A stretch of 28,131 nt of DNA from Syntrophales bacterium (GTDB taxonomy: Bacteria > Desulfobacterota > Syntrophia > Syntrophales > UBA5619): positions 1 through 28,131 of the forward strand of contig JAQTRB010000001.1 in assembly GCA_028712015.1 (NCBI GenBank), read 5' to 3'. The translations under genes were made by a program, and so were the position numbers. Below the pieces are notes generated by a model. The model was not told the DNA's origin. It searched no databases and saw only the letters and a program-made list of their open reading frames with translations. Position 1 is the first letter of the stretch, and each line of letters begins with the position of its first letter. This document shows, one piece after another, positions 7,753-15,208 of this stretch.

Positions 7753-9480
7753 TCAATCGGCAAAATATACGGGCGAAACGTTGGCTCTCAAAGCCGCCAG
7801 CTCCACTTCCGTCGGAGGCGGCGTCATCCCGACATCCGCCGGAACAATCAAATCGAATCCCGTCGCCGCCACAACCTGATCGACGGTCACTCCCGGATGA
7901 ACCGAGACCAGTTTCATCCGTTTGCTCAGAGGATCGAAGCCGAGGACCGCCATATCGGTAATGACCTTGTCCGGTCCGCCGCCGGTCAATCCGGCGTCGG
8001 CGCGCGATGTTCCGCCATTGAGATATCCAGGGCTGGTGATATAATCCACCCGCTCCAGAAAACGCCGCTTTTCATGTTTCATGATAATCATGGTCCGCTT
8101 TGCGCAGGAGGCGATGACATTGGCGCCGCCGCTGCCCGGAAAACGTTTTTTGGGTTTGTGGTAGTTTCCGATGCAGGTGGCATTCAGATTGCCGTATTGA
8201 TCGATCTGGGCCCCCCCCAGGAATCCGACATCGGCGAAACCCCGGTGGACGATGTGGCCCAGACCGTCCAGCGTCGCCGTAACAAAGGCGGGCTTCGCGA
8301 TACCGGTCAAACGCGGATCGGCAACCGACAGCGATGAATCGACCGGCTTCAAACCACCGATTCCCGTCTCAACAACATAGTGGCAATGGGGCGCATGGGA
8401 CAGCTTGGCCACGGTCGTTGCCGCCATGGGCAAACCCGTTCCCGCCACGACGATATCATGGTCTTTCAACTCGCGGGCGGCGGCGATGATCATGAGCTCC
8501 CGAAGGTTGAATTCTCCGGGCGGCTTCTCCTGCAGCTCGATCGCGGGACTGACGAGGCTGGTTGTGTATTTCGAATAACCAAGCCGGGGATCGATGGCCA
8601 GCCGGCGGTACGTCAGCGGCGTTCCGGCGATTTCGAGATAGGCGGTAAAATCCTCGACGCCGTAAACGAACCGGTCCAGATAGGCCTTGAAACTCTCCGG
8701 TGTGCTGGAAATCTTCTGGTAATTCCGGAGCGCCTCATAGTCATAGTCATAGCAACCGGGAACGCAGGACGGATAAGCGCCCCGCGGGCAGTGGACGATG
8801 GCGTTCACCCGGAAGAACGGAATGATGGTGGACTCGGGATTGCGCCGGATCTCATCGTTGGGAATCAATTGTTCCGTGACCAGGATCACCTGGCGGGCGG
8901 CCTTGGCGATATACTCGTCCGCAAAACTGGATCCGTCGATCTGGCAGTTGCCGCTTTCGTCGCAACGGGGCACGTGGATGACGGCGAGGTCGGGAGTGCA
9001 GGCGGGCAGGAGAACCACTTTCTGGTTTGTGAAGGGGCAATTCATCATTTCAAACTTTTTTGCCTTCAGGACCTGGTACTTGAGCATATCGGAACCCAGC
9101 ATGGATGTCATCGGGATGAAGGGAAAACCGAGGGAACCGGCCAGGTAGCGAAATGTCATCGCCCCGTGCTCATAGTCTTCGGAGAGGATTCGCCCCTCCT
9201 GAACGCTGCGGCAGAAGTTTTTCGGCAATCCGAGACGCTCCATGTTCACGCAGCCGGATTCGATGGACTTGACCAGCCCGGCGCCGATCAGGATATCCAC
9301 GGAATAGGAGGGATTCACGCTGGAAATATGCAGATCGCCGATTCCCTGACGGATCACTTCATGGGAAAAGGCCATCGGACTGCGACACAGGGAAAATCCA
9401 CCATAACCGAGATGCATCCCGGGATGGACAAAGCGAGAAACGGCTTCCTTCATGGTCATCAATTTGCACTCTTCACTCAA
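7753..9480 (-). CDS. CoA-transferase family I, alpha and beta subunits fused in one chain (GctAB-like)
   Basis: This 575-residue protein contains two consecutive family I CoA-transferase domains. Residues about 8-290 resemble a GctA-type alpha subunit (FVHPGMHLGYGGFS; PRCDESGNCQIDGSSFADEY). Residues about 300-575 resemble a GctB-type beta subunit (AGTGLPMAA; GGAQIDQYGNLNAT; GGGPDKVITD). Glu371 in HYVVETGIGG is the expected catalytic glutamate that forms the CoA thioester; it is absent in the related IpdAB hydrolases. Glutaconate CoA-transferase normally has separate subunits, so this is a natural fusion. The TTG start at 9480 has AGGAGG 8 bases upstream. An in-frame TTG at 9561 gives 27 extra residues but lies inside the likely promoter. 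The gene leads the tctCBA cassette, suggesting CoA activation of the imported acid or CoA transfer from a product of the upstream pathway. Confidence 0.88.
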   Translation of the reverse strand: MSEECKLMTMKEAVSRFVHPGMHLGYGGFSLCRSPMAFSHEVIRQGIGDLHISSVNPSYSVDILIGAGLVKSIESGCVNMERLGLPKNFCRSVQEGRILSEDYEHGAMTFRYLAGSLGFPFIPMTSMLGSDMLKYQVLKAKKFEMMNCPFTNQKVVLLPACTPDLAVIHVPRCDESGNCQIDGSSFADEYIAKAARQVILVTEQLIPNDEIRRNPESTIIPFFRVNAIVHCPRGAYPSCVPGCYDYDYEALRNYQKISSTPESFKAYLDRFVYGVEDFTAYLEIAGTPLTYRRLAIDPRLGYSKYTTSLVSPAIELQEKPPGEFNLRELMIIAAARELKDHDIVVAGTGLPMAATTVAKLSHAPHCHYVVETGIGGLKPVDSSLSVADPRLTGIAKPAFVTATLDGLGHIVHRGFADVGFLGGAQIDQYGNLNATCIGNYHKPKKRFPGSGGANVIASCAKRTMIIMKHEKRRFLERVDYITSPGYLNGGTSRADAGLTGGGPDKVITDMAVLGFDPLSKRMKLVSVHPGVTVDQVVAATGFDLIVPADVGMTPPPTEVELAALRANVSPVYFAD

Positions 9481-9545
9481 AACGAAAACCTCCTCTTCAA
9501 TTTTCCGGGCAGTAGGATGTTGCCCCTTGGCGGGAGAGCGGGGGG

Positions 9546-9574
9546 AGCGTAGCGAAACCAATTTTCATTGTCAA
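9546..9574 (-). promoter_or_regulatory. Sigma70-type promoter for the CoA-transferase/TTT block
   Basis: On the minus strand a perfect TTGACA (9574-9569) is followed after exactly 17 bases by TACGCT (9551-9546), which keeps the three most conserved -10 bases (T, A and final T). It lies about 65 bases upstream of the chosen TTG start. It suggests that the CoA-transferase to TctA block can be transcribed separately from the aminotransferase gene upstream. Confidence 0.5.
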
Positions 9575-9718
9575 GAAAACATTGACGCCTTCGGAAAAAA
9601 CAATCCCGTCAACCCTGTACCTTTGAACACCATACCATCGCAGAACCGGACGCAACGTGCGGTTAAGGATTCGCGCTGCAGCGGCCTGCCCTCGGAAGGA
9701 TCGCTGGAATACGACATC

Positions 9719-11107
9719 TTAAACGCTCACTTTGTCGATGGCGCTCCGGATGGCTGAAACGATCCGGTCGATGTCACCCTTCGTGGCCACCAGCGCCGGG
9801 GCGAGATTAATGGTGTTGTTCAGACCGGGAAGGCTCCGATTGGTCCGGCCCACGAGGACGCCCTGATCGGCGATTCCCTTTACGATGTTCATCAGGAAGG
9901 GTTCCGACACCGGCTGTTTCGTTTTGCGGTCCTCGACAAACTCAATGCCGGCAAAGAGCCCCCTGCCCCGCACATCGCCTACGATCGGAAAGGCCCGGAG
10001 CTCCTCCAGACGGCCAAGCAGGTACTCCCCGACGATCCGGCTGTTTTCGCAGAGATGTTCCTCTTCGATGATCCGGGCGTTCTCCAGCGCCGCGGCGCAG
10101 GCGCCGGCGCAGCCGCCGTAGGTGCTGATGTCCCTGAAATAGGCCATCTTGTCGGCAGGATCATTGACAAACGCATTGAAAACGTCTTCCGTGACGACCG
10201 TGGCGGACAGCGGCATATAGGCGCTGGCCATTCCCTTCGCCAGGGTCACCATGTCGGGCTGAACGTCATAGTGCTGATAGCCGAACATCTTCCCCGTCCG
10301 GCCGAAACCGCAGACCACCTCGTCCAGGATCATCAGGACTTCATATTTCCGGCAGATTTTCTGCAGAAGCGGGTAATACTCCTTCACCGGCGGAATAATG
10401 CCTCCGCCGGCCGTAATCGTCTCAAGGATGACCCCCCCCACCGTGTCCGGGCCCTCCTTCAGGATCGCGGTCTCCAGGGCCATCGCGCAGTCGATGTCGC
10501 ATCCCGGATAGGTCCTTCCGAACGCGCACCGGTAGCAGCAGGCGTGCGGAAACTCCGCAAAACCCTCGAGGAACGGGCCGTAGCCTTCCTTCCGCTCCTG
10601 CTGTCCGCCGGCGCTCAGCGCCGCCATCGTGGTCCCGTGGTAATCCCGGTTGCGGTACAGGATCTTGTACTTGTCCTTCCCCTTGTATTTCAGACGGAAG
10701 TACTGCCGGACCATCTTGAAGGCCTTTTCGTTCGCCTCCGAACCGCTGTTGGAAAAGAAAATCTTGCCCAGGCCGGGCATCAGCGCTATGACCTTGCCGG
10801 CAAACCGGATCGTCGGGATGTTTCCCGCCGTGCCCGCATAGTAGGGCATCGTCTTCAACTGCTCGCGGACGGCGTCGGCGATGGAATCCCGTCCGTAGCC
10901 GACATTCACGCACCAGACCCCGCCCGATGTGGCGTCCAGATACTCCCGGCCCCGGATGTCCTTCAGGATCAGGCCCCGGCCTTCCACCATGACCTGAGGC
11001 TCGCTCGTCTGGAATACCTTGTGCTGCATCAGATGATGCCAGAGGTAATCCCGGTCCTGTTTCAACAATTCGTCGACGTCTTTCCGCATCAAATCCCTTT
11101 CGTTCAT
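9719..11107 (-). CDS. tpa: Class III PLP aminotransferase, taurine:pyruvate aminotransferase-like
   Basis: This 462-residue enzyme starts at ATG 11107 behind AAGGAGG (9-base gap). Lys291 in TLAKGMAS is the PLP lysine, Asp262 in LMILDEVVCGFGRTG contacts the pyridine nitrogen, and SNSGSEANEKA (119-129) binds the cofactor phosphate. Residues 190-207 hold five cysteines (CCYRCAFGRTYPGCDIDC), a cysteine-rich insertion I associate from memory with taurine:pyruvate aminotransferases of anaerobes. In that family taurine and pyruvate give sulfoacetaldehyde and alanine. The taurine/sulfonate-class importer upstream and the aldehyde dehydrogenase at the head of the cluster fit this. Beta-alanine, GABA or another omega-amino acid remain possible, since class III enzymes change substrate easily. 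The C-terminal NTINLAPALVATKGDIDRI is intact. Confidence 0.72.
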   Translation of the reverse strand: MNERDLMRKDVDELLKQDRDYLWHHLMQHKVFQTSEPQVMVEGRGLILKDIRGREYLDATSGGVWCVNVGYGRDSIADAVREQLKTMPYYAGTAGNIPTIRFAGKVIALMPGLGKIFFSNSGSEANEKAFKMVRQYFRLKYKGKDKYKILYRNRDYHGTTMAALSAGGQQERKEGYGPFLEGFAEFPHACCYRCAFGRTYPGCDIDCAMALETAILKEGPDTVGGVILETITAGGGIIPPVKEYYPLLQKICRKYEVLMILDEVVCGFGRTGKMFGYQHYDVQPDMVTLAKGMASAYMPLSATVVTEDVFNAFVNDPADKMAYFRDISTYGGCAGACAAALENARIIEEEHLCENSRIVGEYLLGRLEELRAFPIVGDVRGRGLFAGIEFVEDRKTKQPVSEPFLMNIVKGIADQGVLVGRTNRSLPGLNNTINLAPALVATKGDIDRIVSAIRSAIDKVSV

Positions 11108-11284
11108 GACTCCAAACCTCCTTGTTTCCAGCGACGGCGCCGGGCGCCGTTCTCCCAAATGACCTGCGGGGAAAGGCCTTTTTCCAGGCCGTTCAAATAT
11201 GCCCTGATGTCAAACCCCATCCCGGGACGCGTTGCTCGGCAAAGGTGGGGGAACCCCCTCGGGCGGGTGTTGATCCGCGGCCTG
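11108..11284 (-). other. 177-bp leader between ABC ATPase and aminotransferase, with hairpins
   Basis: No gene is seen here. It contains a 17-bp perfect palindrome around a single central base (11134-11150, ACGGCGCC-G-GGCGCCGT) just upstream of the aminotransferase ribosome site, a GGCC-N8-GGCC stem (11175-11190) and a GGGGG-AA-CCCCC stem near 11245-11256. None is followed by a U-tract, so they are not called as terminators. They could attenuate or stabilise the transcript. Confidence 0.45.
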
Positions 11285-12064
11285 TTACAGCGTCAGCTCC
11301 GAGGCCTCGGTGATTTCGTGACGGAGCTTGAGAAACGCCATGTCCGTATGCTCCCGCGGCCGGGGCAGATCGACATTGTAGACAACGTCCATCCGGCCCG
11401 GCAGTTTGCCCACCATGGTGACGATGCGGTCCGCGAGATAGATCGCCTCATCGATATTGTTGGTCACAAAGAGGATCGTCCGCTTCTCGGTTTCCCAGAT
11501 GCGGGCGGTCTCCTTCTCCATGAAATAGCGGGTCTGGGCGTCGAGCTGGCCGAAGGGTTCATCCAGAAGCATGACCTGGGGATTGTTGGCATAAGCCCGG
11601 GCGATCCCCACCCGCTGCTTCATTCCGCCGCTGAGCTGGTGGGGATAGTGGTTCTCGAAGCCGTCCAATCCGACCAGATGGATGTAATGGGCGGCAATTT
11701 CGCGCCGCTCGTTCTTCGGTACGCCGCGCAGTTTGGGACCCATCTCCACGTTTCCCATGACCGTTTTCCAGGCGAAGAGCATGTAGCCCTGGAACACCAG
11801 ACCCCGGTCCGGTCCCGGACCTTCCACCTCCCGGCCGTCCAAGAGCACGCGCCCTTCCGTCGGCGTTTCCAGGCCGGCGATGATGCGCAGCAGCGTGCTC
11901 TTGCCCGACTGGCCCGGCCCCAGGATCACGACAAACTCGTTCTCCTTCACGTCCAGGCTGATGTGGTCCAGCACATGAACCCGCTGCTTCCCCTTCTGGA
12001 TGAAGATCTTGGTGATGTCTTCACACACGATCTTGGTCTGACCGGGATGCGTTTCGTCTTTCAA
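11285..12064 (-). CDS. ABC importer ATPase A (nitrate/sulfonate/taurine class), H-loop His replaced by Asn
   Basis: From the TTG at 12064 (AGGAG 6 bases upstream) this is a 259-residue ATPase. An ATG at 12124 would add 20 non-family residues and has its purine tract touching the start. Walker A is GPGQSGKST (49-57), slightly unusual in having Gln where Gly is common. The Q-loop is Gln92, the signature LSGGM (144-148) is canonical, and Walker B VMLLDE (164-169) keeps the catalytic Glu. The switch histidine is missing: the segment reads FVTNNIDEA with Asn202 (codon AAC) in place of His. It resembles TauB/SsuB/NrtD proteins and lies immediately after the two permease genes. See the matching defect in ATPase B at 15209-15976. 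Confidence 0.93.
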   Translation of the reverse strand: MKDETHPGQTKIVCEDITKIFIQKGKQRVHVLDHISLDVKENEFVVILGPGQSGKSTLLRIIAGLETPTEGRVLLDGREVEGPGPDRGLVFQGYMLFAWKTVMGNVEMGPKLRGVPKNERREIAAHYIHLVGLDGFENHYPHQLSGGMKQRVGIARAYANNPQVMLLDEPFGQLDAQTRYFMEKETARIWETEKRTILFVTNNIDEAIYLADRIVTMVGKLPGRMDVVYNVDLPRPREHTDMAFLKLRHEITEASELTL

Positions 12065-12127
12065 TCTGATCTCCTGCGACAAAGAATTGAATGTTCCGAG
12101 GCTCCGGTCCGGGCCGGCGCCCATCTC

Positions 12128-12961
12128 CTACGGGCTGTCGATCTCCCGCTTCCAGGGGCAGACGAACCGCTCCAGAACCGAGACGAGTTGGCTCATTCCC
12201 CAGGAAACGAGCGCAATGACAACCATGCCTCCCACGATCATGGCCGGTCGTGAGAGGTTCATACCCAGGATGATGATGAACCCCAGACCGGAGCGGGCGC
12301 TGACCAGTTCGGCGGCAAGAACGCAGCTCCAGGCGATGCTCAATGCGATCTGCAGCCCCGCGAAAATGGCGGGGAAAGCCGCGGGAAAGCATACCTGGAC
12401 GATCTCGTCGCGGCGGTTTCCGCCCAACATGCGGACCACGTCGTACAGCTCGGGCTCCACCAGCCGAACGCCGTTATAGGCGTCCAGCAGACAGGGCACG
12501 AATGTGCCGATGATGATGATGAATACCTTCGAGGTCTCGCCGATGCCGAACCAGAGGATCGCGATGGAGATCCAGGCCAGCGGCGGCATCGGTTTGAGAA
12601 GGTCGAAGAGCGGCTTCACAATGGCGTTGACATAACGGTTGAGCGCCATCATCAGTCCCAGCGGCACCGCCACCAGCGTGGCGATGGTGAAGCCGATGAG
12701 GATCCGCTGGGTACTGGCCCAGACATGACCCAGGAGCGACTTCCCCGCGAGCGGATCGAAGAGCATGCGCCAAAGCTGGAGGACCACTTCATGGGGCCGG
12801 GGCAGACCACTGGCGAACATGCGGGCCGAGCTGTCCCAGACGACGAAAAAGAACATCAGCGAAACGCCGTAGAGGAACCAGCGGTTCTTGAGCATCGCGG
12901 CCGGGGTCAGAGGTTTTCGTTCCCGAACCTGCTGCTGTATTTCGTTGGCAATATCGACCAC
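12128..12961 (-). CDS. ABC importer permease 1 (nitrate/sulfonate/taurine class)
   Basis: This 277-residue BPD-type permease has about six hydrophobic segments (near residues 28-44, 88-107, 128-155, 192-219, 224-236 and 241-262) and the cytoplasmic coupling (EAA) loop at about 174-203, where the usual EAxxLG form reads DVVRMLGGNRRDEIVQVCFP. The GTG start at 12961 uses AGGAGG supplied by the last two Arg codons of the upstream permease gene, so the two are translationally coupled. Only 6 bp separate the two coding regions. It presumably pairs with permease 2 as a heterodimer, since both carry full membrane domains of similar length but distinct sequence. Confidence 0.93.
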   Translation of the reverse strand: MVDIANEIQQQVRERKPLTPAAMLKNRWFLYGVSLMFFFVVWDSSARMFASGLPRPHEVVLQLWRMLFDPLAGKSLLGHVWASTQRILIGFTIATLVAVPLGLMMALNRYVNAIVKPLFDLLKPMPPLAWISIAILWFGIGETSKVFIIIIGTFVPCLLDAYNGVRLVEPELYDVVRMLGGNRRDEIVQVCFPAAFPAIFAGLQIALSIAWSCVLAAELVSARSGLGFIIILGMNLSRPAMIVGGMVVIALVSWGMSQLVSVLERFVCPWKREIDSP

Positions 12962-12967
12962 GTGACG

Positions 12968-13762
12968 CTACCTCCTAATCCCGGCCAGCAGCTTCTTCTC
13001 AAAATAGTTGATGATGATCCCGATCACGACGCCGGTGAGACCGATCATGATCATTCCCAGCAGGACCATGTCGGGCAGGGCGAGTTTCCTCCCCATCGTG
13101 ATGAGAAAACCGAGCCCCCGGTCCGCGGCCAGCAGTTCGGCCGCGACCAGGTTGGTCCAGCAAAGGGCAAGGGCAATCTGCAGTGCCCCGAAGACCATGG
13201 GCAGGGCCGAGGGAATGCAGATCTGCTTGAAGATCTGCCAGTCCGTGGCGCCGTATGTCCTGGCCATCTGGACCAGCGTGGGGTTCGTCATGCGGACCCC
13301 TTCATACGAATTGATCACGCAGGGTACGATGCCTCCAATCCAGATGATGAAGATCTTGCCGCTGATGCCGATGCCGAACCAGAAGATGACCAGGGGGATC
13401 CAGGCAACGGGAGGAATGGGGCGGATCATTTCGAAAATCGGACGGCCCAGGCCTTCGACGACGACAAACCAGCCCATGGCCAAACCCAGCGGTATCCCCA
13501 CAAGCAGGGCAAGCAGATAGCCGGCGAAAGCCTCCTGGACGCTGGTCCAAATATGCTGCGAAAGCAGGGCGCCGTCAGGATTCACCTCCGTCCACTTCAC
13601 CAAAAAAAGCTGAAAAATCTGGATCGGCGAGGCGAGCATCGTCGACGGGACGATCTCCCGATCCACAACCATCTGCCACGCGCCGAAGAAGGCAAGGACG
13701 CTCAGGACGGGAAGCAGCCTCAGGATCAGGGGCGTCTTGACTTTGACTTGCTCATAGGCCAT
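12968..13762 (-). CDS. ABC importer permease 2 (nitrate/sulfonate/taurine class)
   Basis: This 264-residue permease shares the TauC/SsuC/NrtB fold with its neighbour. Recognisable parts are the RPIPPVAWIPLVIFWFGIG segment (114-132), the coupling loop LVQMARTYGATDWQIFKQIC (163-182) leading into IPSALPMVFGALQIA, and VAAELLAADRGLGFLI (206-221). The loop is closer to the consensus than that of permease 1. The start ATG at 13762 has an extended GGAGGTGATC ribosome site. A 249-bp spacer with a long hairpin separates it from the binding-protein gene upstream. The transported solute is not determined by the sequence; a sulfonate such as taurine is suggested by the aminotransferase. Confidence 0.94.
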   Translation of the reverse strand: MAYEQVKVKTPLILRLLPVLSVLAFFGAWQMVVDREIVPSTMLASPIQIFQLFLVKWTEVNPDGALLSQHIWTSVQEAFAGYLLALLVGIPLGLAMGWFVVVEGLGRPIFEMIRPIPPVAWIPLVIFWFGIGISGKIFIIWIGGIVPCVINSYEGVRMTNPTLVQMARTYGATDWQIFKQICIPSALPMVFGALQIALALCWTNLVAAELLAADRGLGFLITMGRKLALPDMVLLGMIMIGLTGVVIGIIINYFEKKLLAGIRR

Positions 13763-13916
13763 GGATCACCTCCGAATGTTCTCCCGGCGCGGGAGAAAAA
13801 CAGTTTAAAATCGATCTGACGTGGAAAAGGGATCTTCATGCTTTGCATCGTTTTCCACGAGACGGATACAGGAAAATCATCATGTCTCAGACGGCCGCAC
13901 ACCTTATGAGCGCAGG

Positions 13917-13965
13917 GCCCATTTCGGGAACCGGCCTTTTCCCCGGGCCGGTCCCCGAAATGGGC
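13917..13965 (-). other. Long near-perfect hairpin between binding-protein and permease genes
   Basis: Two 20-base arms (13917-13936 and 13946-13965) are complementary at 19 positions around a 9-base loop. In the minus-strand transcript the one exception is a G-U wobble, so the RNA stem would be continuous. No U-tract follows. The location directly after a solute-binding protein gene and before its permeases suggests a 3' stabilising or processing element, or partial attenuation, that sets a higher level of the binding protein. Confidence 0.7.
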
Positions 13966-14011
13966 AGCATCCTCGTCCCGTCGCAACGGATCAGAACCCG
14001 CCATCCGCGCC

Positions 14012-15088
14012 CTAGGGAATGGGCTGTTTGACCATTTTGAGGAATTTGTCCGTGATGTAGGGGGTCTTGAGCGCCTTGTCCCTTTCCTCCGGCTTGAACC
14101 GCCCCAGTGTCGTGAACACCTCGGTGATGGTTCGCTGCCAAGACTCGACCGTGCTGTCCCCCTTTGCCGGTTTCTTGAACAGCTTCAACTGTTCCTCATA
14201 CGTGAAAACCGGATGCCACTCGAAATCGTTCTTCAGCATGTCGTCTTTCAGGTCCATACCGGCCCATTCCTTGTAGAAGCGCTTGTATTCGGGCAACAGC
14301 TTGATACCTTCCTTTTTGATCAGGTTGATTCCCCGCATGTACATCCTCAAAAACTTGGCGACAATTTCCGGGTTTTTGTCGCAGAATTTCTTGTCGCCCA
14401 TCAGGATGATGGGCAGGGCAGCGCCGGCGGTTTTCACGTCGCCGGCCACCTTCCATCCCTTCCCCATGCCCGTGAACATATGGGGCGCCCAGAGGACGAC
14501 GATGTCGCCGACGCCCGAATCAAAGGCCGCCACGGCCTGGGCCTGGTCCATGTTCTTGACCACCACGTCGCCGTCCTTGAGCCCGAATGCCTTGAGCCAG
14601 AGGCTCATGGCGTAATGGCCCGATGAAACCGTCGTGACCAGGATCGTCTTGCCTTTGATCAAATCGGGATTGCCGTAGAGTTCGGGGTGTTTCTTGTTCC
14701 AGCCCTTAACCTTCAGGATCGGGCTGTCGGGCCGAACCATGACGACATTCGTGATGGACTCGTCATTGCCGAGGGCGATCAGATAGGCTCCGTGACGGAG
14801 GGCGCCCACCACCATCGGCACGCCGCCCTGCCCGCCCAGGACCCACTGTCCGGCAGGCAGCGCTTCCCATTGCGCCATGCCGGAGTCGAAGTAGTGCATC
14901 TTGATGTCCAGCCCCTCTTCCTTGTCCCAACCCTTCTGCTTGGCATACCAGACCACGAAGGTCTCATGCTCCGGCTGCCAGCTGGTGTTGAGTTCGAAGA
15001 GTTTCTGCTGCGCGAAAGCCGCGCTGGCCCCGCCGACGAAAAACGCCAACGCCAACAATACAATGCCTGCAACTTTGAGCTTCCTCAT
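14012..15088 (-). CDS. ABC importer periplasmic binding protein (NMT1/SsuA/TauA-like)
   Basis: The chosen ATG at 15088, with AAAGGAG 8 bases upstream, gives a 358-residue protein starting MRKLKVAGIVLLALAFFVGG and a predicted cleavage after AFA at about residue 26. The upstream extension to 15196 is not signal-like. The mature protein has the NMT1/THI5-type layout: NTSWQPEHETFVVWYAKQKG early, an LGGQGGVPMVVGALRHGAYL ligand-pocket region, and a hinge region with a DSGVGDIVVLWAP segment. Such proteins bind nitrate, aliphatic sulfonates, taurine or pyrimidine precursors. It is the only binding protein in the cluster, so both permeases and both ATPases probably serve it. The C-terminus is rich in Lys and Glu. 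Confidence 0.93.
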   Translation of the reverse strand: MRKLKVAGIVLLALAFFVGGASAAFAQQKLFELNTSWQPEHETFVVWYAKQKGWDKEEGLDIKMHYFDSGMAQWEALPAGQWVLGGQGGVPMVVGALRHGAYLIALGNDESITNVVMVRPDSPILKVKGWNKKHPELYGNPDLIKGKTILVTTVSSGHYAMSLWLKAFGLKDGDVVVKNMDQAQAVAAFDSGVGDIVVLWAPHMFTGMGKGWKVAGDVKTAGAALPIILMGDKKFCDKNPEIVAKFLRMYMRGINLIKKEGIKLLPEYKRFYKEWAGMDLKDDMLKNDFEWHPVFTYEEQLKLFKKPAKGDSTVESWQRTITEVFTTLGRFKPEERDKALKTPYITDKFLKMVKQPIP

Positions 15089-15208
15089 ACCGTCCACTCC
15101 TTTCTGTTTTTGATGGTCTCCTCCCGGACAGGCCCCTGCCTGTACCCCCGAAACGCGTTGTCCCGATGCAGACAGAGCCGGGACGTCTCTGTTCATTGAG
15201 ACCCGCCG
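15089..15208 (-). other. 120-bp leader of the binding-protein gene with two hairpins
   Basis: This gap has no gene. It carries a perfect GTCCCG-N13-CGGGAC stem (15160-15184) and a perfect ACAGGC-N4-GCCTGT stem (15128-15143) ahead of the AAAGGAG ribosome site. The role is unknown; it may be a structured leader between ATPase B and the binding protein. Confidence 0.4.

Noticed and set aside
8380..9552. A 390-codon plus-strand frame opposite the CoA-transferase gene
   Set aside because: No domain or start signal; the opposite strand encodes a full fused CoA-transferase.
9481..9561. A 27-codon N-terminal extension of the CoA-transferase from TTG 9561
   Set aside because: It has no ribosome site and overlaps the promoter spacer; TTG 9480 has AGGAGG at the right distance.
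10055..12253. A 732-codon open frame on the plus strand opposite the aminotransferase and ATPase A genes
   Set aside because: It is antisense to two genes with complete catalytic motifs. Its translation is rich in His, Arg, Asp and Gln with no recognisable domain, typical of the reverse frame of GC-rich coding DNA.
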